Origin: Arthrobacter sp. CJ23
GTDB lineage: Bacteria; Actinomycetota; Actinomycetes; Actinomycetales; Micrococcaceae
NCBI RefSeq assembly: GCF_024741795.1
Contig: NZ_CP102950.1
Coordinates: 248,001-312,000, forward strand
Reading direction: 5' to 3'
DNA length: 64,000 bases
Made by a program: the position numbers and the translations under genes. Of the stretch, positions 43,166-52,343 are shown one piece after another (the stretch's first letter is position 1; every line of letters begins with the position of its first letter). Below the pieces are notes generated by a model that saw nothing but the letters and a program-made list of their open reading frames with translations, had not been told where the DNA came from and did not search any database.

Positions 43166-44740
43166 GTGACGTCGCCCAGTATTGAAAGCCGGGTTGCCCC
43201 GGATGAAGACTTTGGCTCCAGGGTGGAGCTGGCCCTCGCTGCCACCAGCCAGTTGTTCAATGCGCGCAATTCGCATAGCTACGTCGCGCAGCTGCTGCAG
43301 GCCGTCAACGCCGTCTCCACCAAAGTCCAGCGCACCACCCGGCCGTTCACCGGCGTGGGGCACGGCGAGATGAAGGCGCGGGTGGCCGCAGTCGACCTCG
43401 ACCGCCCGCTGCCGGACACCACCGCCGCCCTCGAGGAGCTCGACGAGCTGTACCTCAAGGACGCCATCTACTTCCACGACGCCCGCTACGCCGCGCATCT
43501 GAACTGCCCCGTGGTGATTCCGGCGCTGGTGGGCGAGGCCATCCTGTCCGCCGTGAACTCCTCCATGGACACCTGGGACCAGAGCATCGGCGCCACCATG
43601 ATCGAGCGCCGCCTGATCGACTGGACCACCGAACGGCTCGGCTTCGGCGAAGAGGCCGACGGCGTGTTCACCTCCGGCGGCAGCCAGTCGAACTTCCAGG
43701 CCCTCCTGATCGCGCGCAACCACGCCGTGGCCAAGCACGGCGCCGGCAACGGTGCCGGGAGCGGCGAAGCGCGCCTGCCCTCCCTGCTGGAAAAGCTGCG
43801 GATCTTCACCTCCGTGGACAGCCACTTCAGCATCCAGAAGTCGGCCTCCATGCTGGGCCTGGGCTTCGACGCCGTCATCGCCGTGCCCACCTCCGCGGAC
43901 CACCGCATGGACCCGGCCGCCCTCGCCGCGGCCTTGGCCGAAGTGCGCGACGCCGGCCTGGTGCCGATGGCTGTTGTGGCCACCGCCGGGACCACCGACT
44001 TTGGTTCCGTGGACCCACTCGCCGAGCTCGCCGCCCTGGCCCGGGCCTACGATTCCTGGCTGCACGTGGATGCCGCCTACGGCGGCGGGCTGCTGGTCTC
44101 CAGTCGCTACCGCCATCTGCTGGACGGCACGCGCCTGGCCGATTCCGTCACCGTGGACTACCACAAGACCTTCTTCCAGCCCGTGAGCTCCAGCGCCGTG
44201 CTGCTCCGCAACGGCGCCATGCTGCGCCACGTCACCTACTACGCCGACTACCTCAACCCGGAAAGCGCCGCCAAAGCCGAGATCCCCAACCAGGTGGACA
44301 AGAGCATCCAGACCACCCGGCGCTTCGACGCCCTCAAGCTGTGGCTGACGCTGCGCATCATGGGCGCGGACGCCATCGGCGCCCTGTTCGACGAGGCGAT
44401 CGACCTCGCCGCCCGGGTGGGTTCGCTCCTCGCCGAGGAAGCGGACTTCGAGCTCGCCGCGGACCCGCAGCTGAGCACGCTGGTGTTCCGCTACCGCCCC
44501 GTCGTGGACGGCGTTCCGCTCGAGGAGGACGCCGCCGACCTCCTTAACCCCGCCATCCGCGCCGCCGTGTTCGCCTCCGGGGAGGCCGTGGTGGCAGGCA
44601 CCACGGTGGCCGGCCGCCACTTCCTCAAGTTCACCCTCCTGAACGCCGAGGCCAGCTTGAGGGACATCCAGGAAATCATCGAACTTATCCGTCGAACGGG
44701 CGCCAGCCTGCTCGCGAACACCACGGAGGCTGCAGCGTGA
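43166..44740 (+). CDS. desA: Lysine decarboxylase of desferrioxamine pathway
   Basis: 524 residues from GTG 43166 with GAAGGAAG upstream. PLP-dependent group II decarboxylase: TSGGSQSNFQALLIAR, HVDAAYGGG and the PLP Lys in DYHKTFFQP. In Streptomyces DesA turns lysine into cadaverine; the following three genes match DesB, DesC and DesD in order, which fixes the assignment over the related diaminobutyrate or tyrosine/DOPA decarboxylases. Likely iron-repressed. Confidence 0.93.
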   Translation: MTSPSIESRVAPDEDFGSRVELALAATSQLFNARNSHSYVAQLLQAVNAVSTKVQRTTRPFTGVGHGEMKARVAAVDLDRPLPDTTAALEELDELYLKDAIYFHDARYAAHLNCPVVIPALVGEAILSAVNSSMDTWDQSIGATMIERRLIDWTTERLGFGEEADGVFTSGGSQSNFQALLIARNHAVAKHGAGNGAGSGEARLPSLLEKLRIFTSVDSHFSIQKSASMLGLGFDAVIAVPTSADHRMDPAALAAALAEVRDAGLVPMAVVATAGTTDFGSVDPLAELAALARAYDSWLHVDAAYGGGLLVSSRYRHLLDGTRLADSVTVDYHKTFFQPVSSSAVLLRNGAMLRHVTYYADYLNPESAAKAEIPNQVDKSIQTTRRFDALKLWLTLRIMGADAIGALFDEAIDLAARVGSLLAEEADFELAADPQLSTLVFRYRPVVDGVPLEEDAADLLNPAIRAAVFASGEAVVAGTTVAGRHFLKFTLLNAEASLRDIQEIIELIRRTGASLLANTTEAAA

Positions 44741-46080
44741 GTACCCCTGACAACGGCAGGATCTACGACGTCGCGGGCATCGGCCTGGGGCCCTTCAACC
44801 TGGGACTCGCCGCACTCAGCGAACCCGTGGACGGCCTCGACGCCGTCTTCCTGGAGCGCCGCGAATCCTTCGACTGGCACCCCGGCATGATGCTGGAGGC
44901 CGCCCACCTCCAGGTCCCGTTCATGGCGGACCTGGTCACGCTCGCGGACCCCACCTCGAAGTACTCCTTCCTGAACTTCCTGAAGCAGAGCGGCCGCCTG
45001 TACCGCTTCTACATCCGCGAAAACTTCTACCCGCTGCGCGCAGAGTTCAACCAGTACTGCCAGTGGGTGGCGGGACAGCTGGACTCCGTGCGATTTAGCA
45101 CGGATGTGCTGGATGTGGCGTACGACGACGGCGTGTACCGCCTTTCGGTGCAGGGCCCGGACGGCGCTGAGGTGCTTCGCGCCCGAAAGCTGGTCCTGGG
45201 CACCGGCACGTCCCCGTACGTACCGGACTCCTGTGCAGGAATCGTGGAGGCAGGCGGACTTGTCCTCCACAACGCCGACTACCTGTCGAGGAAGAGTGAG
45301 CTGCAGTCCAAGCGCAGCATCACCATCGTGGGCAGCGGCCAGAGCGCCGCGGAGCTCTACTACGAGCTCCTTCAGGAAATCGACGTGTACGGCTACCAGC
45401 TCAACTGGGTCACCCGCTCCGGCCGCTTCTTCCCCCTGGAGTACACCAAGCTCACGCTCGAGATGACCTCGCCGGAGTACGTTGACTACTTCCACTCGCT
45501 CCCGGGCGAGCAGCGCGATTCCCTGATCAAGAGCCAGAAGAACCTGTACAAGGGCATCAACTCGGAGCTGATCGACGGCATCTACGATCTCCTCTACACC
45601 AAGAGCCTTTCCGGCATGGTGGACACCCAGCTGCACACGCACTCGTCGTTTACCGCCGCCGATTGGGACCCGGCCACCGGCACCCACACGCTCCAGTTGC
45701 ACCACGAGGAACACGGTCGCGACTACAGCCTTGAGTCCGAGGCCGTGGTCCTGGCCACCGGCTACAGCTACAAAGAGCCCGCGTTCCTGGGAGGCATCCA
45801 CCACCGCATCCGCCGCGACTCAAAAGGCCGCTTCGACGTCGAGCGCAACTATGGAACCGGCGTCGAACCCGGCGAAATCTTCGTCCAGAACGCGGAGCTG
45901 CACACGCACGGCTTCGTCACCCCGGACCTCGGCATGGCCGCCTACCGCAACTCGTGCATCCTCCGCGAGATCACGGGCCGCGAGGTCTATCCGGTCGAGC
46001 GCAGCATCGCGTTCCAGCAGTTCGGAGCACCAGCCGCCGTGCCCGCTCCCGTTCCGGCAACCGCTGGGGCCGGCGCATGA
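44737..46080 (+). CDS. desB: Cadaverine N-monooxygenase
   Basis: 447 residues, IucD/SidA/PvdA flavin N-hydroxylase family. FAD motif GIGLGPFNLGLAAL, MADLVTLADPTSKYSFLNFL, NADPH motif IVGSGQSAAELYYEL and the ATGY motif (LATGYSYKEP). It N-hydroxylates cadaverine to N-hydroxycadaverine. GTGA overlap with desA. Ala/Pro-rich C-terminal tail. Confidence 0.94.
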   Translation: MSTPDNGRIYDVAGIGLGPFNLGLAALSEPVDGLDAVFLERRESFDWHPGMMLEAAHLQVPFMADLVTLADPTSKYSFLNFLKQSGRLYRFYIRENFYPLRAEFNQYCQWVAGQLDSVRFSTDVLDVAYDDGVYRLSVQGPDGAEVLRARKLVLGTGTSPYVPDSCAGIVEAGGLVLHNADYLSRKSELQSKRSITIVGSGQSAAELYYELLQEIDVYGYQLNWVTRSGRFFPLEYTKLTLEMTSPEYVDYFHSLPGEQRDSLIKSQKNLYKGINSELIDGIYDLLYTKSLSGMVDTQLHTHSSFTAADWDPATGTHTLQLHHEEHGRDYSLESEAVVLATGYSYKEPAFLGGIHHRIRRDSKGRFDVERNYGTGVEPGEIFVQNAELHTHGFVTPDLGMAAYRNSCILREITGREVYPVERSIAFQQFGAPAAVPAPVPATAGAGA

Positions 46081-46667
46081 GATTCACGTTCAGGCCCGTC
46101 GATCCAATAGCGGACGCACCTGTCCTCCACAGCTGGGTGAGCCAGCAGTACGCACGGTTCTGGGGCATGGTTTCGGCCACAGAACAGGACGTTGTGGAGG
46201 AGCACTCGCGGATCGTCGCCAGCGGCCACCACCAGGCGTTCCTGGGGCTCGACGACGGCGTTCCCGCCTTTCTCATGGAGCGGTACCGTCCTGAGTCCTC
46301 GCCGTTGGCGGACGTCTATGAGGTTCAATCCGGAGACATCGGCATGCACCTGTTGGTGTCCCCACCCAGCGGTGATCCACAGCCTGGCTTCACCACCGCC
46401 GTCATGCAGTCCGTCATGACGGAACTGTTCGATGACCCCGCAACCCAGCGGGTCGTCGTCGAGCCTGACGCCCGGAACCACAAGATCCACGTCCTCAACG
46501 AGCGGGTCGGCTTCCGGTCCCGCGGCGTGGTGACCCTTCCCGCCGTCGACCCTGCCGAAGACCACAAGGACGCGCTGCTGAGCTTCTGCACCCGCGCCGA
46601 TTTCCTCGCCACCCTGACCCCGATTCCGGCCGCGCCCGTCGCGGCGAGCAGAGGAGAATCCCTGTGA
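46077..46667 (+). CDS. desC: N-hydroxycadaverine acyltransferase
   Basis: 196 residues; ATG overlaps the desB stop (ATGA). IucB/AlcB-like GNAT: FRPVDPIADAPVLHSWV, GDIGMHLLVSPPSGD, VVVEPDARNHKIHVLNERVGF. It acylates N-hydroxycadaverine with succinyl- or acetyl-CoA to make the hydroxamate unit. Stop overlaps the desD GTG. Confidence 0.92.
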   Translation: MRFTFRPVDPIADAPVLHSWVSQQYARFWGMVSATEQDVVEEHSRIVASGHHQAFLGLDDGVPAFLMERYRPESSPLADVYEVQSGDIGMHLLVSPPSGDPQPGFTTAVMQSVMTELFDDPATQRVVVEPDARNHKIHVLNERVGFRSRGVVTLPAVDPAEDHKDALLSFCTRADFLATLTPIPAAPVAASRGESL

Positions 46668-48505
46668 CCACCACCGTTGAAACCATCACCACCCACGAAG
46701 CCGCCCGCGTGGCCCACCTGACGCCCGCCCGCTGGGAGGCCGCCAACCGGCACGTTGTCAGCAAAGCGATCGCCGAGTTCTCGCACGAACGCATCCTGGT
46801 GCCGGAACTGATCCGCGATGAAGGCGCCGGCGTGGGCCTCTATAAGGTGGTGTGCGACGATGACACGGTTGAGTACCGCTTCCGTGCCCGGCTCCTGCAG
46901 CTTGAGCACTGGTCCGTCGCCCCGGAGTCCATTGCGCGGCTCCGCGACGGCGAGGAACTGCCCCTGGACGCCCTGGACTTCATCACCGAGTTCCGGGACA
47001 CCCTGGCCATCCGCGAGGAAATGTTGCCGGTGTACCTCGAGGAGATCAGCAGCACGCTGGCCAGCCACGCCTACAAGCAGGGCAAGCCGTTCAGTTCGGC
47101 TCAGTTGGCTGCGGGCATCACCGGCGGGGCCGACGCGGCCGCCGATTTCCAGGCCATTGAACACAGCATGAGCGAGGGGCATCCGTGCTTCGTGGCCAAC
47201 AACGGCCGGCTGGGCTTCGGCCTCTCCGACTACCACGCCTACGCCCCGGAAAGCGGCGCGGCGGTGCTGCTGCAGTGGATCGCGGTGCACCGCAGCAAGG
47301 CTGTTTTCACATCGAGCGCCGGGTTGGACTACCGGAACCACTTCGAGGCCGAGCTCGGGCCCGCAACCCTGGCGTGGTTCGACGCGGAACTCTCGGCCCA
47401 GGGCCTGGACCCCCAGGACTACATGCTGATGCCGGTCCACCCCTGGCAGTGGAACAACAAACTCACGGTGACGTTCGCGGCAGAAATCGCCCAGCGCCAC
47501 ATCGTGAACCTAGGCACCGGCGAAGATTCGTACCAGGCCCAGCAGTCCATCAGGACCTTCTTCAACACCACGGCGCCGGAAAAGGCCTATGTCAAGACGG
47601 CCATGTCCGTACTGAACATGGGCTTCATGCGTGGCCTGTCTCCGCAGTACATGAAGGCAACGCCGGCCATCAACGACTGGTTGCAGGAACTGATCGCGAA
47701 TGACCAGGAACTCCGGAACCGGGGCCTGGCCATGATCCGTGAAACCGCGGCCATCGGCTACCACAACCACTACTACGAGGCAGCTTCGGCCAAGGGGTCG
47801 CCGTACCGCAAGATGCTCTCTGCCTTGTGGAGGGAGAGTCCGCTGCCGTTGCTTAAGGACGGGCAGCAGCTGGCGACCATGGCATCGCTGCTGCACGTGG
47901 ACCCCTCCGGACAGTCCGTGGTGTCCGCGCTCATTGCACGCTCCGGCCTGGCACCCATCGAGTGGTTGCGCGGCTACTTCGAGGCCTACCTCGTGCCACT
48001 GGTGCACTGCCTCTACGAATACGAGCTCGCCTTCATGCCGCACGGCGAAAACGTCATCCTGATCCTCGACAACGGCGTGCCGGTGCGGGCCATCATGAAG
48101 GACATCGCCGAGGAAATCGTGGTCATGGGGGACCGGCTGGAGCTTCCCGAGGAGGTGTTCCGGGTCAAAGCGGAGATCCCCGCCGAGGAAATGGTCCTGG
48201 CCATCTTCACGGACGTCTTCGACTGCATCTTCCGCTTCCTCGGAGCCATCCTGGTGGAGGACGGGACGCTCCGCGAGGAGGAGTTCTGGGGGACTGCCGC
48301 CGCCGTGGTGCACGAATACCAGCAGCGCCACCCGGAACTCGCGGACCAGTTCGCCATGCACGATCTGTTCGCCCCGGACTTCGAACTGTCCTGCCTCAAC
48401 CGGCTGCAGCTGCGCAACAACCAGCAGATGCTGGACATCTCGGACCCGTCCGGCGGCCTGCAGATGGCCGGGCGGCTGGCCAATCCGCTGGCTAGGTTCG
48501 CGTAG
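46664..48505 (+). CDS. desD: NIS siderophore synthetase, desferrioxamine type
   Basis: 613 residues, IucA/IucC family. MSEGHPCFVANNGRLGFG, MPVHPWQWNN, TFFNTTAPEKAYVKTAMSV and HGENVILILDNGVP are conserved ATP- and substrate-binding blocks. DesD joins N-hydroxy-N-succinylcadaverine units with ATP and cyclises them to desferrioxamine E-like products. GTGA overlap with desC; end of the operon. No exporter or receptor gene is in the window. Confidence 0.94.
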   Translation: MTTTVETITTHEAARVAHLTPARWEAANRHVVSKAIAEFSHERILVPELIRDEGAGVGLYKVVCDDDTVEYRFRARLLQLEHWSVAPESIARLRDGEELPLDALDFITEFRDTLAIREEMLPVYLEEISSTLASHAYKQGKPFSSAQLAAGITGGADAAADFQAIEHSMSEGHPCFVANNGRLGFGLSDYHAYAPESGAAVLLQWIAVHRSKAVFTSSAGLDYRNHFEAELGPATLAWFDAELSAQGLDPQDYMLMPVHPWQWNNKLTVTFAAEIAQRHIVNLGTGEDSYQAQQSIRTFFNTTAPEKAYVKTAMSVLNMGFMRGLSPQYMKATPAINDWLQELIANDQELRNRGLAMIRETAAIGYHNHYYEAASAKGSPYRKMLSALWRESPLPLLKDGQQLATMASLLHVDPSGQSVVSALIARSGLAPIEWLRGYFEAYLVPLVHCLYEYELAFMPHGENVILILDNGVPVRAIMKDIAEEIVVMGDRLELPEEVFRVKAEIPAEEMVLAIFTDVFDCIFRFLGAILVEDGTLREEEFWGTAAAVVHEYQQRHPELADQFAMHDLFAPDFELSCLNRLQLRNNQQMLDISDPSGGLQMAGRLANPLARFA

Positions 48506-48541
48506 CGTCGGCACTGGTACGGCGGGTGGCACAGCCAACCC

Positions 48542-49789
48542 TCAGCCGAGCCCGTCCACCTTGGCTTCCAGCACCGCGCGCTCTGCTGCGTTCCCGCACA
48601 GCGCTATGGCCTGCAGTAGTGCGGTGCGCGCGTCATCGGGACGGCCGAGCCGCGTGAGCATTTCGCCGCGGACCGCGGGGAGCAGGTGCGAGCCCGCCAG
48701 CTCCCCGCGGGCGGCGATCGCCTCCACCAGCTTCAATCCCTCGGCCGGGCCGGAGGCCATTGCGACGGCGACGGCACAGTTGAGCTCGATGATGGGGGAC
48801 GGGGTCAGCCGCCCCAGGGCTTCGTAGAGGATGACGATCCGCTGCCAGTCCGTCTCCGCCACCGAGTGCGCCACTGCGTGGCACTCGGCGATGGACGCCT
48901 GGAGGCCGTAGGCGCCCAGCCCGCGTCCGGACCCCGCGGCCCGGGCCAGCGCCGCACGCCCGCGGCGGATCGCGGACTGGTCCCACCGCCGTCGGTCCTG
49001 GTCTTCCAGAAGCACCGGGCGGCCGGAGGCGTCCAGCCGGGCCGGGAACCGTGCGGCGGTGAGTTCCATCAGGGCGAGCAGGCCGAACACCTCGGGTTCG
49101 GGCGCGATCCGCACCAGCACGCGGGCCAGGCGGCGGGCTTCGCCGGCCAGGTCCGTGCGGATCCATTCCGCACCGCCGGAGGCGAACGAGCCCTCCGTGA
49201 AAATCAGGTAGATGACCTGAAGCACCGAGCCCAGCCGTTCGGCCAGCTCGTGCGGTTCGGGGACGGCGAACGGCACCTGCGCGGCGGCCAGCGTCTTCTT
49301 GGCGCGGGTGATGCGCGCCTGGACGGTCGCCACCGGCACCAGGAAGGCCTTGGCGATCTCGCCGGTGCCCAGCCCGCCCACCACCCGCAGCGTCAAGGCG
49401 ATCCGGGCTTCCTTGGCCAGCACCGGATGGCAGGAGATGAACATCAGGGCCAGCACGTCGTCGTCGATCGCATCGGGATCGAACAACGCATCCGCCCCCG
49501 GTTCCTCCTCCGAGAGCCCGCGGGCCAGCAGCGCGCACTTTTCGTCCCGCGCCGCCCGCCGGCGGAAGGTATCAATCGCACGACGGCGGCCGGTGGTCAG
49601 CAGCCAACCGGCGGGTTCGGCGGGTACCCCGTTGACGGACCAGGAAACGAGTGCCTCGGCTAGTGCCTCCTGAGCGAGGTCCTCGGCCAGGGGGAAGTCT
49701 CCGGTATAGCGGGCCAGGGCGCCGACGATGCGGGCGGATTCCATCCGCCACACTGCCTCGACGGCGCCCCGCGCCTCAACCGCACTCAC
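48542..49789 (-). CDS. ECF42-type RNA polymerase sigma factor with C-terminal TPR-like domain
   Basis: 415 residues. Sigma region 2 is DFPLAEDLAQEALAEALVSW with RRRAIDTFRRR, region 4 includes TGEIAKAFLVPVATVQARITRAKKTL, and a ~220-residue C-terminal helical extension (DUF6596/TPR-like, FTEGSFASGGAEWIRTDLAGEA) is present. ECF42 factors are controlled by this extension rather than by an anti-sigma, and are always next to a DGPF protein, as here (next gene upstream). Start GTG 49789 is likely but has a weak ribosome site. Confidence 0.9.
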   Translation of the reverse strand: MSAVEARGAVEAVWRMESARIVGALARYTGDFPLAEDLAQEALAEALVSWSVNGVPAEPAGWLLTTGRRRAIDTFRRRAARDEKCALLARGLSEEEPGADALFDPDAIDDDVLALMFISCHPVLAKEARIALTLRVVGGLGTGEIAKAFLVPVATVQARITRAKKTLAAAQVPFAVPEPHELAERLGSVLQVIYLIFTEGSFASGGAEWIRTDLAGEARRLARVLVRIAPEPEVFGLLALMELTAARFPARLDASGRPVLLEDQDRRRWDQSAIRRGRAALARAAGSGRGLGAYGLQASIAECHAVAHSVAETDWQRIVILYEALGRLTPSPIIELNCAVAVAMASGPAEGLKLVEAIAARGELAGSHLLPAVRGEMLTRLGRPDDARTALLQAIALCGNAAERAVLEAKVDGLG

Positions 49790-49833
49790 TGCCGCATCAG
49801 GGCTGTCGTATCAGAGCCGTCAGTGCAGGCGGC

Positions 49834-50253
49834 TCAGAGCTGCCCGGTCTGCTCGCGCCAGGCGCGTTCCTTCTGGATCCATTCGTTGTCCTGCGGGAAC
49901 TCGTCGATGCTGGTCACGCGCCGGATCTCGGTCTTGGTGCCCGCCGTCATGGGAGCCCGCTTGGCCCACTCCACGGCTTCCTGGATCGAGGCCACATCCA
50001 GGATGTAGTAGCCGCCGAACAGTTCCTTGGTTTCGCCGTAGGGGCCATCGGTGACCACGGGTGTTTCGCCGGTGAAGTCGACCACCACCCCGTCCTTAGC
50101 GTCGTCGAGGCCTTCGGCCGCCAACAGAACCCCGGCGCGGATGAGCTCGTCGTTGAACTTGCCCATCGCTTCAAGGATTTCGTTGAAATCGATGTTCTCG
50201 AACTTCGCGAACGCCTCGTCGTCTGCCCGCATAATCAACATGTACTTGGCCAT
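49834..50253 (-). CDS. YCII/DGPF-domain protein
   Basis: 139 residues; ATG 50253 follows AAGGAG. It begins MAKYMLIMRADDEAF and contains TDGPYGETKELFGGYYILDV, the DGPF motif region, with IDFNEILEAMGKFNDEL between. Located immediately upstream of an ECF42 sigma factor on the same strand, the conserved genomic pairing. Biochemical role of DGPF proteins is not established; it probably functions with or is a target of the sigma factor. Confidence 0.9.
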   Translation of the reverse strand: MAKYMLIMRADDEAFAKFENIDFNEILEAMGKFNDELIRAGVLLAAEGLDDAKDGVVVDFTGETPVVTDGPYGETKELFGGYYILDVASIQEAVEWAKRAPMTAGTKTEIRRVTSIDEFPQDNEWIQKERAWREQTGQL

Positions 50254-50457
50254 CACGTACTCCTTGGTTTGTGGAAGGTCGCCCTTCGACCTTCTCATCC
50301 ACAGGTCGAACGGCGCGCGAGCGGATCGATACAAACCCGGGACTTTTTCCTGAACTTTTTCCAGCGGGTGTCACGATGGCACTTCGCGGCAGTTGCGGCG
50401 CCCAACATTGCCGCGAACTGCCACGCCGGCGGCGACCAACACGGCTAGTCTGGGCGC

Positions 50458-51225
50458 ATGAACACACCCACCACGGCCCTCGTCACAGGGGCAACAGCAG
50501 GGCTCGGGGCCGAGTTCTCCCGCCAACTCGCGCAGGAAGGCCACACCATGGTCCTGGTGGCCCGCGACGCCGCCCGGCTCCAGCAGATGGCAGATGAACT
50601 GGAGCGTGACTACAGCGTCAAAACGGAGGTGCTGCCCGCAGACCTGACCGACGACGCCGGCGTGGCTGCCGTCGTCGGGCGCCTCACGGACCCCGAGCGG
50701 CCGGTTGAAATTCTGGTGAACAATGCGGGGATCGGGCTGCTGGACTCCTTCGAAAACAATCCTGTGGAGGACGAGAGGATGCACCTGCGCCTGCATGTGC
50801 AGACCCCCATGGAACTCTGCCATGCAGCCCTGCCGGGGATGCTGCAGCGCCACTCGGGCCGGATCATCAACGTGGCCAGCGTGGCGGCCTTCGCCAACCG
50901 CGGCACGTACTCGGCCGCGAAGGCCTGGCAGGTCAACTTCAGCCGCTGGGCCAACCTGGCGTACGGGCCGAGCGGGGTGCACGTCACCGCACTTTGCCCC
51001 GGGTTCACGCACACGGAGTTCCACGACCGCATGGGCATGGACAAGTCGGTGGCTCCGCGCTGGATGTGGCTGCGCGCGGACCGGGTGGTCCGCGATGGCC
51101 TGGCCGAGAATGCCCGCGGGAAGGGCGTCTCGATCCCCACCAAGCGCTACAAGCTGGTGGCCGCCGTCTCGCGCGTGCTGCCGGCGCGGTTTACTTCGGG
51201 GCCGCCGCGGCGAGCGAAGCAGTAG
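50458..51225 (+). CDS. Short-chain dehydrogenase/reductase
   Basis: 255 residues. TGATAGLGAEF (coenzyme), LVNNAGIG, active-site Ser in NVASVAAF, YSAAK, and PGFTHTEF. R in VARDAARL suggests NADP preference. The 3' end overlaps the convergent FUSC gene by 35 bases. Substrate unknown. Confidence 0.9.
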   Translation: MNTPTTALVTGATAGLGAEFSRQLAQEGHTMVLVARDAARLQQMADELERDYSVKTEVLPADLTDDAGVAAVVGRLTDPERPVEILVNNAGIGLLDSFENNPVEDERMHLRLHVQTPMELCHAALPGMLQRHSGRIINVASVAAFANRGTYSAAKAWQVNFSRWANLAYGPSGVHVTALCPGFTHTEFHDRMGMDKSVAPRWMWLRADRVVRDGLAENARGKGVSIPTKRYKLVAAVSRVLPARFTSGPPRRAKQ

Positions 51226-52282
51226 CCTTCCGCGGCGCGCGGACGGCCACCACCACGGCGATGCCGATCACGGCGCCCACGAATGTTTCCACCGCGCGTT
51301 CGGTGACCAGCAGGCCCGGGTCCGCGGCAGCGGCCAACTGCGTCATCAGCAGGATCACCGGGGTGAAAAACACCATGGCCCAGCCGTAGTGCCGCGCCAT
51401 GAACAGCTCGGTGGGGAACTGGAACGCGATCACCAGCAGTGCCAGCACGGCAGCCGTGTGGCCGGGGAAGTACTGCAGCGGGGACAGCGGCCCCGGGAAA
51501 AGCACGACGGCGACCAACGCCAGGCCGATGAACGTCCCCACGATCCGGTGGATCCCCCGGTGGACGCGGCTGGGCAGGTCCGCGCCGGCGAGCGGCACGG
51601 CAGCCGCGGCCATGGCCCAGTGCGGGTGGCCGCTGCCGCTCAGGACCCCCAAGGCGCCGGCGGCACCGACGGCCAGGACATAGCGGGCGGCGTGGACCAG
51701 CGCGGCCTGCCGGAGTTCACCGCTGAGACGCGGCACGTCACGGACGGCGCCGGACTGCCAGGCCCGGACCCGCATCCAGCCGGCGAAGCCCACCAAGATC
51801 GAGAACGCGGCCGACGCCGCGCCGATCAGCACGGCCGTCAGCAACGGCACGCTGGTGGGGACCGAGGCGCAGGCGCCCAGGGCCAGGATGCCGAAGAACG
51901 GCCCGTTCGGTTTGAGCCGCACCTTGTCGGAAAAGAGGGAGCCGGCACCCGCCAGCAGGGCCTCCACCAACACCAGCCACCAGGAGTGGAGATGGTTGAC
52001 GGAGAGGAACACGCCCACCGTGATGCCGCTGACCAGGACGAGTGCCGCCTGGGCCTGGTGCCTGAGGCGCAGCTGGTGGGATTCCGAGCGGCCGTACATA
52101 CCCGTCAGGGCGCCGAACACGGCATACATGGTCAGCTCGGGGCGGCCGATGGCCAGCAGGACAAGGGAAGGCACAGCCACGCTCAGGGCAACGCGTACGG
52201 CCGAGAGACGATCGTGGTTAGCCGGGCCCAGCGCATGCAGGGAGCGGGCATGGGTCATGACACTGCGCACAGCCAACACCAC
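51191..52282 (-). CDS. FUSC-family membrane protein
   Basis: 363 residues, about ten hydrophobic segments in two halves, matching the FUSC (fusaric-acid resistance / AaeB-like) fold: PELTMYAVFGALTGMYGR early, HPHWAMAAAAVPL and RIVGTFIGLALVAVV later. It may export aromatic acids. The start is uncertain: GTG at 52282 or ATG at 52258. Overlaps the SDR 3' end. Confidence 0.82.
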   Translation of the reverse strand: MVLAVRSVMTHARSLHALGPANHDRLSAVRVALSVAVPSLVLLAIGRPELTMYAVFGALTGMYGRSESHQLRLRHQAQAALVLVSGITVGVFLSVNHLHSWWLVLVEALLAGAGSLFSDKVRLKPNGPFFGILALGACASVPTSVPLLTAVLIGAASAAFSILVGFAGWMRVRAWQSGAVRDVPRLSGELRQAALVHAARYVLAVGAAGALGVLSGSGHPHWAMAAAAVPLAGADLPSRVHRGIHRIVGTFIGLALVAVVLFPGPLSPLQYFPGHTAAVLALLVIAFQFPTELFMARHYGWAMVFFTPVILLMTQLAAAADPGLLVTERAVETFVGAVIGIAVVVAVRAPRKATASLAAAAPK

Positions 52283-52343
52283 CTATCCGTCCAAACCCTC
52301 CTTCGAAATTATCAGAAGCCCGGAATGGCCACCATTAGCCGGG

